This document shows positions 5,571 to 13,274 of a stretch of 13,885 bases of DNA, piece after piece. The notes below the pieces were generated by a model. That model did no database searches and was not told where the DNA came from. It was given only the letters and a program-made list of their open reading frames with translations. The stretch is from contig JAATVT010000019.1 of assembly GCA_014523685.1 (NCBI GenBank), forward strand, positions 1 through 13,885. Direction: 5' to 3'. The DNA is from Nitrososphaerales archaeon TH5893. GTDB taxonomy: Archaea; Thermoproteota; Nitrososphaeria; Nitrososphaerales; Nitrososphaeraceae. How positions within the stretch are numbered: position 1 is the first letter of the stretch; every line of letters begins with the position of its first letter. Both the position numbers and the translations under genes were made by a program.

Positions 5571-7214
5571 TTGGAGTTTATTTCAAGCCCCTATGAATTA
5601 TCCCGGTCCCCTGTCGCCTTCGAGGTAGGATACACTGACTTGGCTGCTCGTATAGCAAGGTTACAAACTCCACACGGAGTTATCGAAACTCCCGCTTTTG
5701 TACCTGTCGTTCACCCAGTACATCAGACTATTAGTCCAAAATTCCTAAAAAGCTTGGGTTTTGATGCCATTATTACCAATGCATATATCGCATTAGAACA
5801 TTACGGAGATACAGCGCGAAAGAAAGGCATCCATGAAATTGTAGATTTTGATGGGGTTGTAATGACTGATTCAGGCGGCTATCAAGTACTAGAGTATGGA
5901 TCCATTGATATTGAAGCTGAAGTTATTGCACAATTCGAAAGGGACATTGGAAGTGATATTTGTGTTCCGCTTGACAAACCTACTGGTTATGGGTTAGATT
6001 ATTACACAGCTAAGAATTACGTTGAACAAACGCTAACAAATGCAAAAGATACACTTCGCGTTATGCTAGAGGAAAATCCAAATGATGAGGAGCCTCGCCA
6101 CAACAAAAAAGAGACCCAAATGTACAAGCAAATATGGGCGGGGCCCATTCAAGGCGCTGAACATCTGGACTTGGTTCGATATTCTGCAAGCGAACTTGAT
6201 AAAATCGGATTTACCCTTATGGCGTTGGGAAGCCCTGTTGAGGTCATGGAAGCATATGAATTTTTGATACTGGCCCAGATGATCGCCTCAGTGAAAAGTG
6301 TTGTACCTACCAAGCCAATTCATTTATTTGGTGCGGGACATCCCCTCACGATCCCGTTGGCGGTCGCGTTAGGCTGCGACCTGTTTGATTCCGCATCCTA
6401 CATACTGTATGCCAAAGATAATCGATATATGCATTCAAACGGGACCGCAAGACTTGATGATCTAGTTTACTTACCGTGTCACTGCCCTATCTGTACCAAA
6501 TATAGTGCAAAAGAGTTACTTGAAAAAGATAAAGAGACAAGAACTACTGAAATTGCCAAGCATAACTTGTATATCCTGCAATCAGAAGTCAACTCTGTAA
6601 AACAGGCGATAGTGGACGGGAGGTTGTGGGAATATGTCATTCAGAAATCCCGAGCTCACCCGAAACTCATGGATGCCGTGGAGATGTTAAAGACCTCAGA
6701 GTTATTGAGACAAGGAACACCTCTCTTCAAACAAAAGGCTATTTTCTTATTTGATCCAATAGATCAGTTTAGGCCAGAGGCCGTCCACTTTAGGCAGATG
6801 GTATCTAAATTTAGATCGAGGATAAGACATAAGGGTGTTAGCACTCTCATTTTATATCCAGAGCATGGCCTTCATCCGTTCTATTCAACACAAGATTTTA
6901 AGCAGCTAGCTAAGAAATTCCCAGATGCTCAACTGTGTACTTATAATCGATTTCTGGGAATTATACCTGCAGAAATATCTGATATTTTTCCGGCAGCACA
7001 TAATTTAACCGCGAAATTGATGACCTATCAAACAAATGATTACCCTAGTTTCGTAGAATCCTTTAAAGAATTTCTTACAAATAATAAATTCGACGAGGTT
7101 ATAATAATCGCAGACCAATTCATTAAAAACATGATTACTAATGATGGATCGGTACTGGGGAAAATAAATGCAAAGGTTATTGATTATGAAAAAAATGTAA
7201 TTTCTGCAATATAA
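5571..7214 (+). CDS. tgtA: Archaeosine tRNA-guanine transglycosylase TgtA
   Basis: The product is a 547-residue protein. It exchanges guanine 15 in the D-loop of archaeal tRNAs for preQ0, the first step of archaeosine formation on tRNA. Residues about 15-370 form the TIM-barrel catalytic domain. VMTDSGGYQVLEYG (98-110) contains the nucleophile-type Asp100. DKPTGYG, WAGPIQGAEHLDLVRYSA, HLFGAGHP (251-258) and GCDLFDSASY (268-277) are family hallmarks. Zinc ligands are CHCPIC (303-308) and H331. Residues about 388-547 form the C-terminal archaeal TGT domain. I see no clear PUA domain at the end, and at 547 aa it is shorter than full-length archaeal enzymes near 580, so the PUA part may be a separate gene. 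The start is a TTG with a TATA-like element upstream. It lies 179 nt downstream of a tRNA-Gly that has the G15 target. Confidence 0.95.
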   Translation: MEFISSPYELSRSPVAFEVGYTDLAARIARLQTPHGVIETPAFVPVVHPVHQTISPKFLKSLGFDAIITNAYIALEHYGDTARKKGIHEIVDFDGVVMTDSGGYQVLEYGSIDIEAEVIAQFERDIGSDICVPLDKPTGYGLDYYTAKNYVEQTLTNAKDTLRVMLEENPNDEEPRHNKKETQMYKQIWAGPIQGAEHLDLVRYSASELDKIGFTLMALGSPVEVMEAYEFLILAQMIASVKSVVPTKPIHLFGAGHPLTIPLAVALGCDLFDSASYILYAKDNRYMHSNGTARLDDLVYLPCHCPICTKYSAKELLEKDKETRTTEIAKHNLYILQSEVNSVKQAIVDGRLWEYVIQKSRAHPKLMDAVEMLKTSELLRQGTPLFKQKAIFLFDPIDQFRPEAVHFRQMVSKFRSRIRHKGVSTLILYPEHGLHPFYSTQDFKQLAKKFPDAQLCTYNRFLGIIPAEISDIFPAAHNLTAKLMTYQTNDYPSFVESFKEFLTNNKFDEVIIIADQFIKNMITNDGSVLGKINAKVIDYEKNVISAI

Positions 7215-7517
7215 GACTGGAAGTCGTAATAACGAGTACAACTGTGAATCATTCTAGTACAAACTATTTTATGAAAATTATATGGGCTCGACATTTTTAC
7301 AGACTCCAATACAGTTACAACTTAGATCCACCAGGTAGAGTATGACTTCAAATTTAGTCCCAGCTATAATGGCAATTCTATCCGAATAAGATATCCTAAG
7401 GTGCTATTTGCGTCCTTTAAGGTTCAAGTGAATATATTATCGACGATACTTATTGACTGGTCACCACATAATAGATAAAAAGCTTGAGATATTACTTTCA
7501 AACAGATTCATTAATTA
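7215..7517. other. Intergenic gap, 303 nt
   Basis: I see no gene or RNA here. The right end holds AGATATTA at about 7488-7495, a TATA-like element at the right distance for a leaderless methyltransferase transcript starting at 7518. Confidence 0.4.
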
Positions 7518-8417
7518 ATGCTACAACAAAAACATGCTGAGCATTCGAGAAGCGAATCAGAACAATACAAGTACAATCATATTTGCTATCCCTTTGTGAA
7601 ATGGGCAGGCGGAAAAACACAATTACTCCGGACATTGAATAAGCATATCCCCTCCACTTTCAATCAATATTTTGAACCATTTTTGGGGGGAGGTGCAATG
7701 TTCTACTACCTCTCCTCAAAAAATCTTCGATTCATATCGTATTTGTCTGATACTAATGAAGATTTGATTAATGCCTATAAAATTGTAAAAAATAAGGTTG
7801 AGGAGCTAATTCTTCTTCTAGAACGTCATGAGAAAGAGTTTAACAAGTCTCATGAAGAATACTACTATGAATTACGAGCAAAGCCTCCTAGAACGGCTAT
7901 TGAAAGAGCAGCTAGGTTCATCGCGCTAAACAAAACTTGCTATAATGGTCTTTATCGAGTGAATGGTAAAGGTGAATTCAATGTTCCGATTGGACGCTAT
8001 AGAAAACCGGTCATTTGTGACAGTACCAATCTACGGAGAGTTAGTATCGCTCTACGACAATCTAAGGCAAACATAACACTGAAAAACTACAAAGATGTAC
8101 TTTCCAAATACCCAGTAGAGGGAGACTTCGTTTACCTAGATCCCCCCTATAGCCCAGCAAGTGAGACTGCTTATTTTACAAAATACACTCATGTTGGATT
8201 CACAGGTAAGGATCAAGAGGACCTTGCGGACATTTTTAGAATATTAACAGATAGAAATTGTAGAGTTTTGCTGAGTAACTCAGATACTCCATTTATTAGG
8301 CAGCTCTACAAAGACTTTGCAAAATATTCAGAAGAAGTCATCGCGATGAGAGCCATAAATAGCGATTCCTCGAAACGTTTGGGTCATAAAGAATTATTGA
8401 TAAGGAACTATCCTTAA
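7518..8417 (+). CDS. dam: D12-class N6-adenine DNA methyltransferase (Dam/DpnII-like)
   Basis: The product is a 299-residue protein with all motifs of alpha-class adenine methyltransferases. PFVKWAGGKTQLL (25-37) and YFEPFLGGGAMF (51-62) bind S-adenosylmethionine. NKTCYNGLYRVNGKGEFNVPIGRY (138-161) is the family's central conserved stretch. DPPY (208-211) is the catalytic motif, and LLSNSD (251-256) follows. It transfers a methyl group to N6 of adenine in DNA. The NKTCYNGLYRVN..G.FNVP pattern is shared with Dam and M.DpnII/MboI enzymes, so GATC is the likeliest target (inference). About 22 residues precede the first motif, longer than usual, so a later start is conceivable. No restriction endonuclease or specificity subunit is nearby, and gene-poor DNA lies on both sides. 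It is therefore either an orphan regulatory or protective methylase or an acquired gene. Confidence 0.92.
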   Translation: MLQQKHAEHSRSESEQYKYNHICYPFVKWAGGKTQLLRTLNKHIPSTFNQYFEPFLGGGAMFYYLSSKNLRFISYLSDTNEDLINAYKIVKNKVEELILLLERHEKEFNKSHEEYYYELRAKPPRTAIERAARFIALNKTCYNGLYRVNGKGEFNVPIGRYRKPVICDSTNLRRVSIALRQSKANITLKNYKDVLSKYPVEGDFVYLDPPYSPASETAYFTKYTHVGFTGKDQEDLADIFRILTDRNCRVLLSNSDTPFIRQLYKDFAKYSEEVIAMRAINSDSSKRLGHKELLIRNYP

Positions 8418-8507
8418 TACTTGGAATTTTAGTAATGGCACCGGAGGAAGAAGTTGATTAATTACTTTCGTCCCATCCCGTGTCGAGAGAGTGTTAAATC
8501 AATATTC

Positions 8508-8514
8508 TTTTTTT
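8508..8514 (+). terminator. Possible T-run terminator after the methyltransferase
   Basis: Seven consecutive T lie about 90 nt after the methylase stop. A GAGAG/CTCTC pair (8485-8489 with 8519-8523) encloses the run rather than preceding it, so this is only a T-run candidate. Confidence 0.3.
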
Positions 8515-9032
8515 AGTGCTCTCAGCAAATGCCATAATAAATTGAAAGACGGTTTATGAGGAGAAATGATGCCCTGCTTTGATATAGGAGGAGGCAGACT
8601 GTTTGAATTGATCCCTATCCGGAAATTAGTGATTATTGCCATCGGTTCATTAAACCTCCTACCCCTTAATACATGAGGTAAGATATTAATGCAAATTCCA
8701 CGGACAGAGATAAAATGGACTTCAATTCTCAAATTATTCTTGAAAGATAAGGATGACTTAGCGGAATATTAGCTGCCATATAGTACTGAGCAAGTCGCAG
8801 AGAAAATTCATTAAACCTGCGGATGAATCTAACTTAATTGCAAATCGTTCAAATTTGAATCTACTGGATCTCTGGTATGACATACAATTTGTAGATGTAT
8901 GAGCAAGAGTCGTCATTTCCAAGGATTTGAATCCAACAACGTAGGTGGATAAGAAGTGCATCACAAACGTCTTACCTTTGTTGTACGTTCCATTCAACAT
9001 GATGGTGAGACGTATGGGCGTGAACGATCTAG

Positions 9033-9050
9033 AAAATCCGTGTGGATTTT
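9033..9050. repeat. Perfect 7-bp hairpin with 4-nt loop
   Basis: AAAATCC (9033-9039), loop GTGT and GGATTTT (9044-9050) form a compact stem ending in four T. It sits 150 nt upstream of the P-II gene in otherwise featureless DNA. Confidence 0.5.
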
Positions 9051-9173
9051 GAATAGTTCAGTGAGGAATAATGTTTAGTTCCCTGTGCGACCTAATTTTG
9101 TTTATTTATGATAATTTCATTATTTGGTCTTTTATGGTTATTTTTATTTAACTTCAGATATTGCTTGAAAACC

Positions 9174-9188
9174 TTATATCGTTATATC
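9174..9188 (+). promoter_or_regulatory. Promoter of the P-II gene, tandem TTATATC
   Basis: Two copies of TTATATC (9174-9180 and 9182-9188) are present. The first is centred about 27 nt from the ATG at 9204, which fits a TATA box for a leaderless mRNA. The duplication may be chance or may provide an alternative start. Confidence 0.45.
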
Positions 9189-9203
9189 ATTTTATAGCAG
9201 AAT

Positions 9204-9554
9204 ATGAAGCGTATAGAAGCTATAATTGCCAGTGAAAAGCTTCTTCCTGTTAATGAAGCATTGAAGAACGCTGGAGTAGGCGGTTGCACAGTTCTGGATG
9301 CTAAGGGTAGAGGAAAAGGAGAAAAACCTATGGTTGAATCTGGGAGAGGAACTTCACGGTTTACGTCAGAGTTTTCGGCTCGCTCTACTCTTATCACAGT
9401 AGTTGATGACTCTGAAGTGGACAATGTCATCAATACCATATTAGACGTGGCAAGTACCGGGTCGCCTGGGGATGGCAAGATCTTCATTTCAACTGTCATC
9501 GATGCAATCGATATTGGTAGCAAAGTTCGTGGCGGCGGTAATGTCATTAAGTAA
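9204..9554 (+). CDS. P-II family nitrogen regulatory protein (GlnB/GlnK-like)
   Basis: The product is a 116-residue protein with the P-II ferredoxin-like fold. It starts MKRIEAIIASEKLLPVNEALKNAGVGGCTV, has the long T-loop (about residues 37-60), then ITVVDDSEVDNVINTILDVASTGSPGDGKIFISTVIDAIDI. The PGDGKIF segment (88-94) is the B-loop that holds the phosphates of ATP or ADP. P-II trimers sense energy and 2-oxoglutarate and gate ammonium transporters, glutamine synthetase or other targets. The T-loop here (KGRGKGEKPMVESGRGTSRF) has no tyrosine, so uridylylation at Tyr51 is impossible. The C-terminus (GSKVRGGGNVIK) also departs from the usual R-T-G-E form. No amt or gln gene is adjacent, so the target is unknown. 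The gene overlaps the convergent herA by 8 nt at its 3' end. Confidence 0.93.
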   Translation: MKRIEAIIASEKLLPVNEALKNAGVGGCTVLDAKGRGKGEKPMVESGRGTSRFTSEFSARSTLITVVDDSEVDNVINTILDVASTGSPGDGKIFISTVIDAIDIGSKVRGGGNVIK

Positions 9555-11046
9555 TAGAAGAAATACCCTGTACGCTAGCCTTTGCTTTAAAAAATGTTTT
9601 GGTCTGGCCTAAAGCCATTAAGTTTGATGACGTAATTTTTGCAACCATAGGCAGGTCCCGTACAACCTTTCCAATAACTAAGCATTGACGCTGCGGTAAG
9701 GTTCTAACTATGGACTTTACAGTGTCGCTATCTGCCAACGACACTTTCGATATCTTATCCAGATCAGTGTCATTAGTAAAATTAAACAGGAAAATGTTAT
9801 CCACCTGACGATAAATTCCGTCACTAATTGCGTCCGGCTGGTTTGTAATGAATGTAGCATAGATTCCAAAATGTCTCATTCTTGTTATAATGTCTTCCCA
9901 GTATGTATCCCTGACATACAGATGCGCCTCTTCAGCAAACAGGAATATGGGTGGAATTATATCTCTTCCTAGAAGTTCAACCACTTTTGTCAATACCAAT
10001 TCCACTATCATCCTTCTGACAACTGGCATCGCCTTGCCCATATTCAATATTAGAGCCAGTCCCTGATTCTTTCTTGCAGTGAGGGATTCAAACCTCAGCC
10101 CCTCGTGATTGACAGTCGGGGTACCGACGAATAGGCCCGATGAGCAGATTGAATGATATCTTGAAATTAATGCATCTCGCACTAATTCATTAGTATTCCA
10201 TGTATTAATGGCGTTACCTAGAGCTTCTATGTCTAACGTATTCTTGTTTTCTAACCAGTCCCAAATTCGAATGAATTCTCGCAACGAAGCTGCAGGCATA
10301 TCCAAGGCATTTTTGAGCATACTGGAAATTGCGGCTTTACCACAATAATCTAGCGAAAATCCCAAGCCATCTCCAGGCTCCAATATAGTAATTTGTTTGT
10401 GTAACGCAGATTGTGTTCCGTCTCTATTCCATGCAAGCCCACCATATTCATTATTCAAATCCATTACAATTACAAATGCTCCATATTCAACTAATGCCTT
10501 GATAAGTAGTTTTGTTAGATGAGATTTTCCTGACTCCTTTTTTCCAGTAACGATATTTAACTTTCCATCAAGATCGTCTGCAAATATTTCAAATTGTTCG
10601 TCATCCCATCCGCTGTTTCCAAGATGAATGGAATAAATTCCAGTTCTTTTAACTAGATTATTTATCTCAGAAATCCTCATTCTGTTTATTTTAGAGTCGA
10701 CTCTGGACGGGAGCCATGTAATCTCATTTGAGAATTTAGACTCCGAATCTATACTGGCTCTTATCTTTGTTCTAAATAATCTTGCATCTCTAATCATCCG
10801 AGATAATTTTCCGATATCTAAAGGATCATGCAAATTTTCTACACTTGATGCGACCACAACCTCGTCTTTTACTATGTCCTCGATCAGCGACTGAGAAGAG
10901 AGATATTCCTCATTGTAAATTTGAACGATCATTTTCTTGTTTATCTTTTCATCATGAATGAGCAGATAATCACCTTTCCTTGCGATGTCAGATTCCATAG
11001 CAAGTAAAATGAGCTCGTCTATGCTATTTTTATAGAGAATTTTCAT
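9547..11046 (-). CDS. herA: HerA-type DNA translocase/helicase
   Basis: The product is a 499-residue FtsK/HerA-family ATPase. Residues about 1-75 are the beta-rich HAS barrel seen in HerA. The Walker A motif is GKKESGKSH (168-176), with VIVMDLNNEYGG (192-203) after it. The Walker B motif is IFLFAEEAH (367-375) with two acidic residues. RMRHFG (389-394) is at the arginine-finger position, and TNQPDAIS (401-408) is the sensor region. A late strand-rich tail follows LPQRQCLVIG. In archaea hexameric HerA pumps DNA into NurA, and together with Mre11-Rad50 they resect DNA ends for recombination. The start ATG overlaps the nurA stop as ATGA, so translation is probably coupled. Mre11 and Rad50 genes, often linked in other archaea, are not in this window. 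Confidence 0.93.
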   Translation of the reverse strand: MKILYKNSIDELILLAMESDIARKGDYLLIHDEKINKKMIVQIYNEEYLSSQSLIEDIVKDEVVVASSVENLHDPLDIGKLSRMIRDARLFRTKIRASIDSESKFSNEITWLPSRVDSKINRMRISEINNLVKRTGIYSIHLGNSGWDDEQFEIFADDLDGKLNIVTGKKESGKSHLTKLLIKALVEYGAFVIVMDLNNEYGGLAWNRDGTQSALHKQITILEPGDGLGFSLDYCGKAAISSMLKNALDMPAASLREFIRIWDWLENKNTLDIEALGNAINTWNTNELVRDALISRYHSICSSGLFVGTPTVNHEGLRFESLTARKNQGLALILNMGKAMPVVRRMIVELVLTKVVELLGRDIIPPIFLFAEEAHLYVRDTYWEDIITRMRHFGIYATFITNQPDAISDGIYRQVDNIFLFNFTNDTDLDKISKVSLADSDTVKSIVRTLPQRQCLVIGKVVRDLPMVAKITSSNLMALGQTKTFFKAKASVQGISSIT

Positions 11047-12086
11047 AGCGGAATCGAACCTAGAAGCTTTTTACGTATATCCTCTGATTCCAGCTCTATT
11101 ACGTCATACTTGTTCAACACATGACTTTTTAGGCAAGCTATCTCCGTACTCGTAAAAGTTGAAATATGGTGTGCAAGTTGCAAGGTCTCCGGATAGCCTC
11201 GAGCAATTGAATCATTACCTAGAATTTTTCTAAGCGACCTGTCTCTATCTCCATCAGCTGTAGCAATATCTGCACGCAAAATAGGGCTTGTATAGCTATT
11301 TCCAAATTTTACCAAAAGACTATCCCCAATGGTGTTCCGAGCTAGACTCTTGATAATCAAATCAACGTCCATAAATCCAGGGCATTTAATTTTTGTTAAG
11401 GGATGAGAAATTTTATTAAGGATCCTAATCTTCGTACTCTTACTTAATCCGACTATGGTATTCTTATAGAGAGAACAGTTTTCCACAATTTTCTTCAAAG
11501 TGTGTTTTCGGTGTTCAAAAACAGATGATCTCAATGATCCATCTACGAGTAATATGGAACCAGAAAAATGGTGTGAGAGCTCCAACTGGATGGCTCGTTC
11601 CACCCTTATTCTAATTAGTTTTTTTGCAGATTCTGAATCGAGTAGAACAAGCTTAGCTATTCGATGATCAATTTCAGAATGCCTGAGAGTATCCTCACTC
11701 AAATAGAACAGTATTGGACCCATCTTAAAATGTGCTAATATTTGACCTTGAATTGCCGTTGTAATCCCACTCTTTAAAGCATATAGGGCTCCTTCCTCGG
11801 TTTCGGCGATTTGAATGCTGCTTGAGTCGACTGCTATTATTGTAGTTTCTTCTTTTAAAGGTTGAATAGTCATAAGCGGCGTATTCCCATGTCTGTTCTT
11901 GAACTCCCATCCTTCAATTGGGACTAGCCTACGCTCACCATTGCCAAAAATAATCTGTCTACCGTTCAGGAAATTATTGAGATCTGAAGTTACACATTGA
12001 CCAATTGCCGGCTCAAGGATACTCTCCAGTTGCTTCCAACCTAACGAATCCTGCACAAGATTTATCTGTGTGTGCATGTTGTTCAA
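11043..12086 (-). CDS. nurA: NurA 5'-3' nuclease
   Basis: The product is a 347-residue NurA-domain protein. The metal-binding and catalytic landmarks are visible. TIIAVDSSSIQIAE has Asp87, and RVERAIQLEL may supply the middle glutamate. LLVDGSLRSS has Asp182. VGLSKSTKIRIL (212-223) and LRADIA (270-275) follow. GYPETLQLAHHIS (297-309) carries Tyr298 and His306, with the same 8-residue spacing as the essential Tyr and His of Sulfolobus NurA. It degrades the 5' strand at DNA ends while HerA feeds DNA through it. The first start is a TTG at 12086, and an in-frame ATG lies at 12077. A TATA element at about 12108-12114 would favour the TTG, and one at 12090-12097 would favour an even later start such as GTG 12056. 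It is first in the nurA-herA operon. Confidence 0.9.
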   Translation of the reverse strand: MNNMHTQINLVQDSLGWKQLESILEPAIGQCVTSDLNNFLNGRQIIFGNGERRLVPIEGWEFKNRHGNTPLMTIQPLKEETTIIAVDSSSIQIAETEEGALYALKSGITTAIQGQILAHFKMGPILFYLSEDTLRHSEIDHRIAKLVLLDSESAKKLIRIRVERAIQLELSHHFSGSILLVDGSLRSSVFEHRKHTLKKIVENCSLYKNTIVGLSKSTKIRILNKISHPLTKIKCPGFMDVDLIIKSLARNTIGDSLLVKFGNSYTSPILRADIATADGDRDRSLRKILGNDSIARGYPETLQLAHHISTFTSTEIACLKSHVLNKYDVIELESEDIRKKLLGSIPL

Positions 12087-12089
12087 CAG

Positions 12090-12114
12090 TATAAATAAAG
12101 TGATGCATATTAAT
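12090..12114 (-). promoter_or_regulatory. Promoter region of nurA-herA (two TATA candidates)
   Basis: Read on the minus strand, TTAATATG near 12108-12114 is about 26 nt from the TTG at 12086, and TATTTATA (12090-12097) is much closer to it. Either can be the TATA box, and which one is used decides the nurA start. Confidence 0.45.
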
Positions 12115-12126
12115 GTTGCGCAACAT
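12113..12126. promoter_or_regulatory. 14-bp perfect palindrome in the divergent promoter region, putative operator
   Basis: ATGTTGC followed by GCAACAT is an exact palindrome placed between the divergent nurA-herA operon and the gene at 12195. It directly abuts the upstream side of the nurA TATA candidate, where a repressor or activator would act. A half-site-like GCAAC recurs at 12129-12133. Confidence 0.55.
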
Positions 12127-12194
12127 GAGCAACTTGGCCAAAATATCGTGCTACTGAATAAGCTCCCTCGAAATATCTGGTCACTTAGGTTTCC

Positions 12195-12698
12195 ATGAGT
12201 GAATCACCTCCTCCCCCAACTGAAGTAACCATTAGGCTCAAACATCGCGATTGGGAAATTGAAGTCTCATGTATTGAAACTAAAATCAAAGAGGTTATAG
12301 AAGATGTTCTCACGGGCATAGACAGTGTTTCCCATGATGATCCCACCTTAGGTTTCCAGATCGATGAAATAAGAAAGGAAATTGAATCACTAAAAGCGAC
12401 ATCAAATATGACATTACGAAACATAAATTTGAGTTCAGGTGACGTTCATAGCAAAAAATTACAAAAGGGTGGTGCAACTTGCAGAAGCTTGCTTGAAAAA
12501 TTGCTATTCGAAAGATATTTTGAAACAGAGAAGCTCTTGGGGAATGTTCATGAAGAATTGTCAAGACGAGGGTACAATTATGATAGAACGGCAGTCTCCC
12601 ACTCGCTTACAGATATGGTGAGAGAGAGCATTCTTGCCCGAATTGGCTCTCTGAGAAATTACCGTTATGTTCAAAAGAAACCTCCTTCTGAGATCTGA
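12195..12698 (+). CDS. Conserved hypothetical protein with probable winged-helix C-terminal domain
   Basis: The product is a 167-residue protein. The N-terminal half starts with a proline run and a strand pair (EVTIRLKHRDWEIEVSC), followed by an acidic helical region (about 28-68). The C-terminal half (about 95-165) is the most structured part: CRSLLEKLLFERYFETEKLLGNVHEEL, RRGYNYDRTAVSHSLTDMVRE, and a final RNYRYVQKKPP. The helix-turn-helix followed by a basic strand looks like a winged-helix domain, and the YDRTAVSHSL and NYRYVQKrPP strings are ones I associate with a thaumarchaea-wide family of unknown function. It starts at an ATG and is divergent from nurA-herA with a shared palindrome between them, so it is a candidate regulator or partner of that operon (inference). 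It ends 27 nt from the convergent gene. Confidence 0.7.
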   Translation: MSESPPPPTEVTIRLKHRDWEIEVSCIETKIKEVIEDVLTGIDSVSHDDPTLGFQIDEIRKEIESLKATSNMTLRNINLSSGDVHSKKLQKGGATCRSLLEKLLFERYFETEKLLGNVHEELSRRGYNYDRTAVSHSLTDMVRESILARIGSLRNYRYVQKKPPSEI

Positions 12699-12725
12699 AC
12701 ACCCGAGGAAGACATAGTATTCATG

Positions 12726-13274
12726 TTATCTAAATTTTTTGCCAATTACAGAATTTAGCCAGTGTATCCCCTGAGTAGTAATTTTGTAGTTTACGTGGTC
12801 AACATCATCTTCTGGATTTCCCCTCGAAACAAATCCAGCCTTCACCAATTCTGACAGTCGAGAGCTTACTGATTTTGGTTTAATTGAAGTTGCATTGTAA
12901 ATCTCCGAAAGGTGCATGCCCTCGTTTTGAATCTTACTCAGATCCTTGGCAATTTTCGATGCTACCAGCTGCAGCATAACTCTATCTTTATCAGACAATT
13001 TCTTAGCCTCTGCATCATCCAATTCTGGAATTACCCTCGGACCATCTGGAGTAATCTTAATCAGATTAGAGTAGATATCAATCAACTCAGTAACTGCATA
13101 ATCCAACGAAATCTTCCGGGCAAGGTCGATTGCTGGAATTTGTTTTGCCAGGAAACCGATAGCCGATCTCATGACTGACTCGGGAGACCCTTTAAATTCT
13201 ACCCTTACATCTCCTACAGCTATAGACACATTCACACTTATATCTCCCTCAAGGTTATGAGTCGTCTTTATCAC
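12726..13274 (-). CDS. Hypothetical protein with C-terminal winged-helix-type domain
   Basis: The product is a 182-residue protein. Residues about 10-45 form strands (DISVNVSIAVGDVRVEFKGSPESVMRSAI), in which 'VEFKGSPESV' recalls small beta-alpha domains common in thaumarchaeal proteins. A linker with PDGPRVIPELDD follows. Residues about 92-180 read as a winged helix: DRVMLQLVASKIAKDL, GMHLSEIYNATSIKPKSVSSRLSELVKAGFVSR, then DHVNYKITTQGIHWLNSVI, where the recognition helix and the wing are easy to see. It is probably a transcription factor or DNA-binding accessory protein, with unknown targets. The start is a GTG placed directly after an in-frame stop. AT-rich TATA-like elements lie upstream around 13314-13341. 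Confidence 0.75.
   Translation of the reverse strand: MIKTTHNLEGDISVNVSIAVGDVRVEFKGSPESVMRSAIGFLAKQIPAIDLARKISLDYAVTELIDIYSNLIKITPDGPRVIPELDDAEAKKLSDKDRVMLQLVASKIAKDLSKIQNEGMHLSEIYNATSIKPKSVSSRLSELVKAGFVSRGNPEDDVDHVNYKITTQGIHWLNSVIGKKFR

Larger units (their letters stand above)
8418..9203. other. Gene-poor region, 786 nt
   Basis: This is the largest gap in the window. Short minus-strand frames (8499-8732 and 8758-9000) have no recognisable motif, and their composition does not look like the neighbours' proteins, so I do not call them. A 7-T run lies at 8508-8514 and may end the methylase transcript. A perfect 7-bp hairpin AAAATCC-GTGT-GGATTTT occupies 9033-9050. From about 9100 the DNA becomes very AT-rich, leading into the P-II promoter. 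A decayed gene or an unrecognised RNA cannot be excluded. Confidence 0.45.

Noticed and set aside
8646..8818. Repeated 12-mer TTCATTAAACCT
   Set aside because: A pair of identical 12-mers is expected by chance in an AT-rich window of this size. It is mentioned only as background of the gap.
8929..8945. tRNA T-arm-like GGATTCAAATCC on the minus strand
   Set aside because: Position 53 would not pair with 61, and no acceptor, D or anticodon arm can be built around it.
8499..9000. Two minus-strand frames of 77 and 80 codons
   Set aside because: No conserved pattern and no convincing promoter. They are described as part of the gene-poor region.
9182..9547. 121-codon minus-strand frame
   Set aside because: Exact shadow of the P-II gene, whose family motifs are clear on the plus strand.
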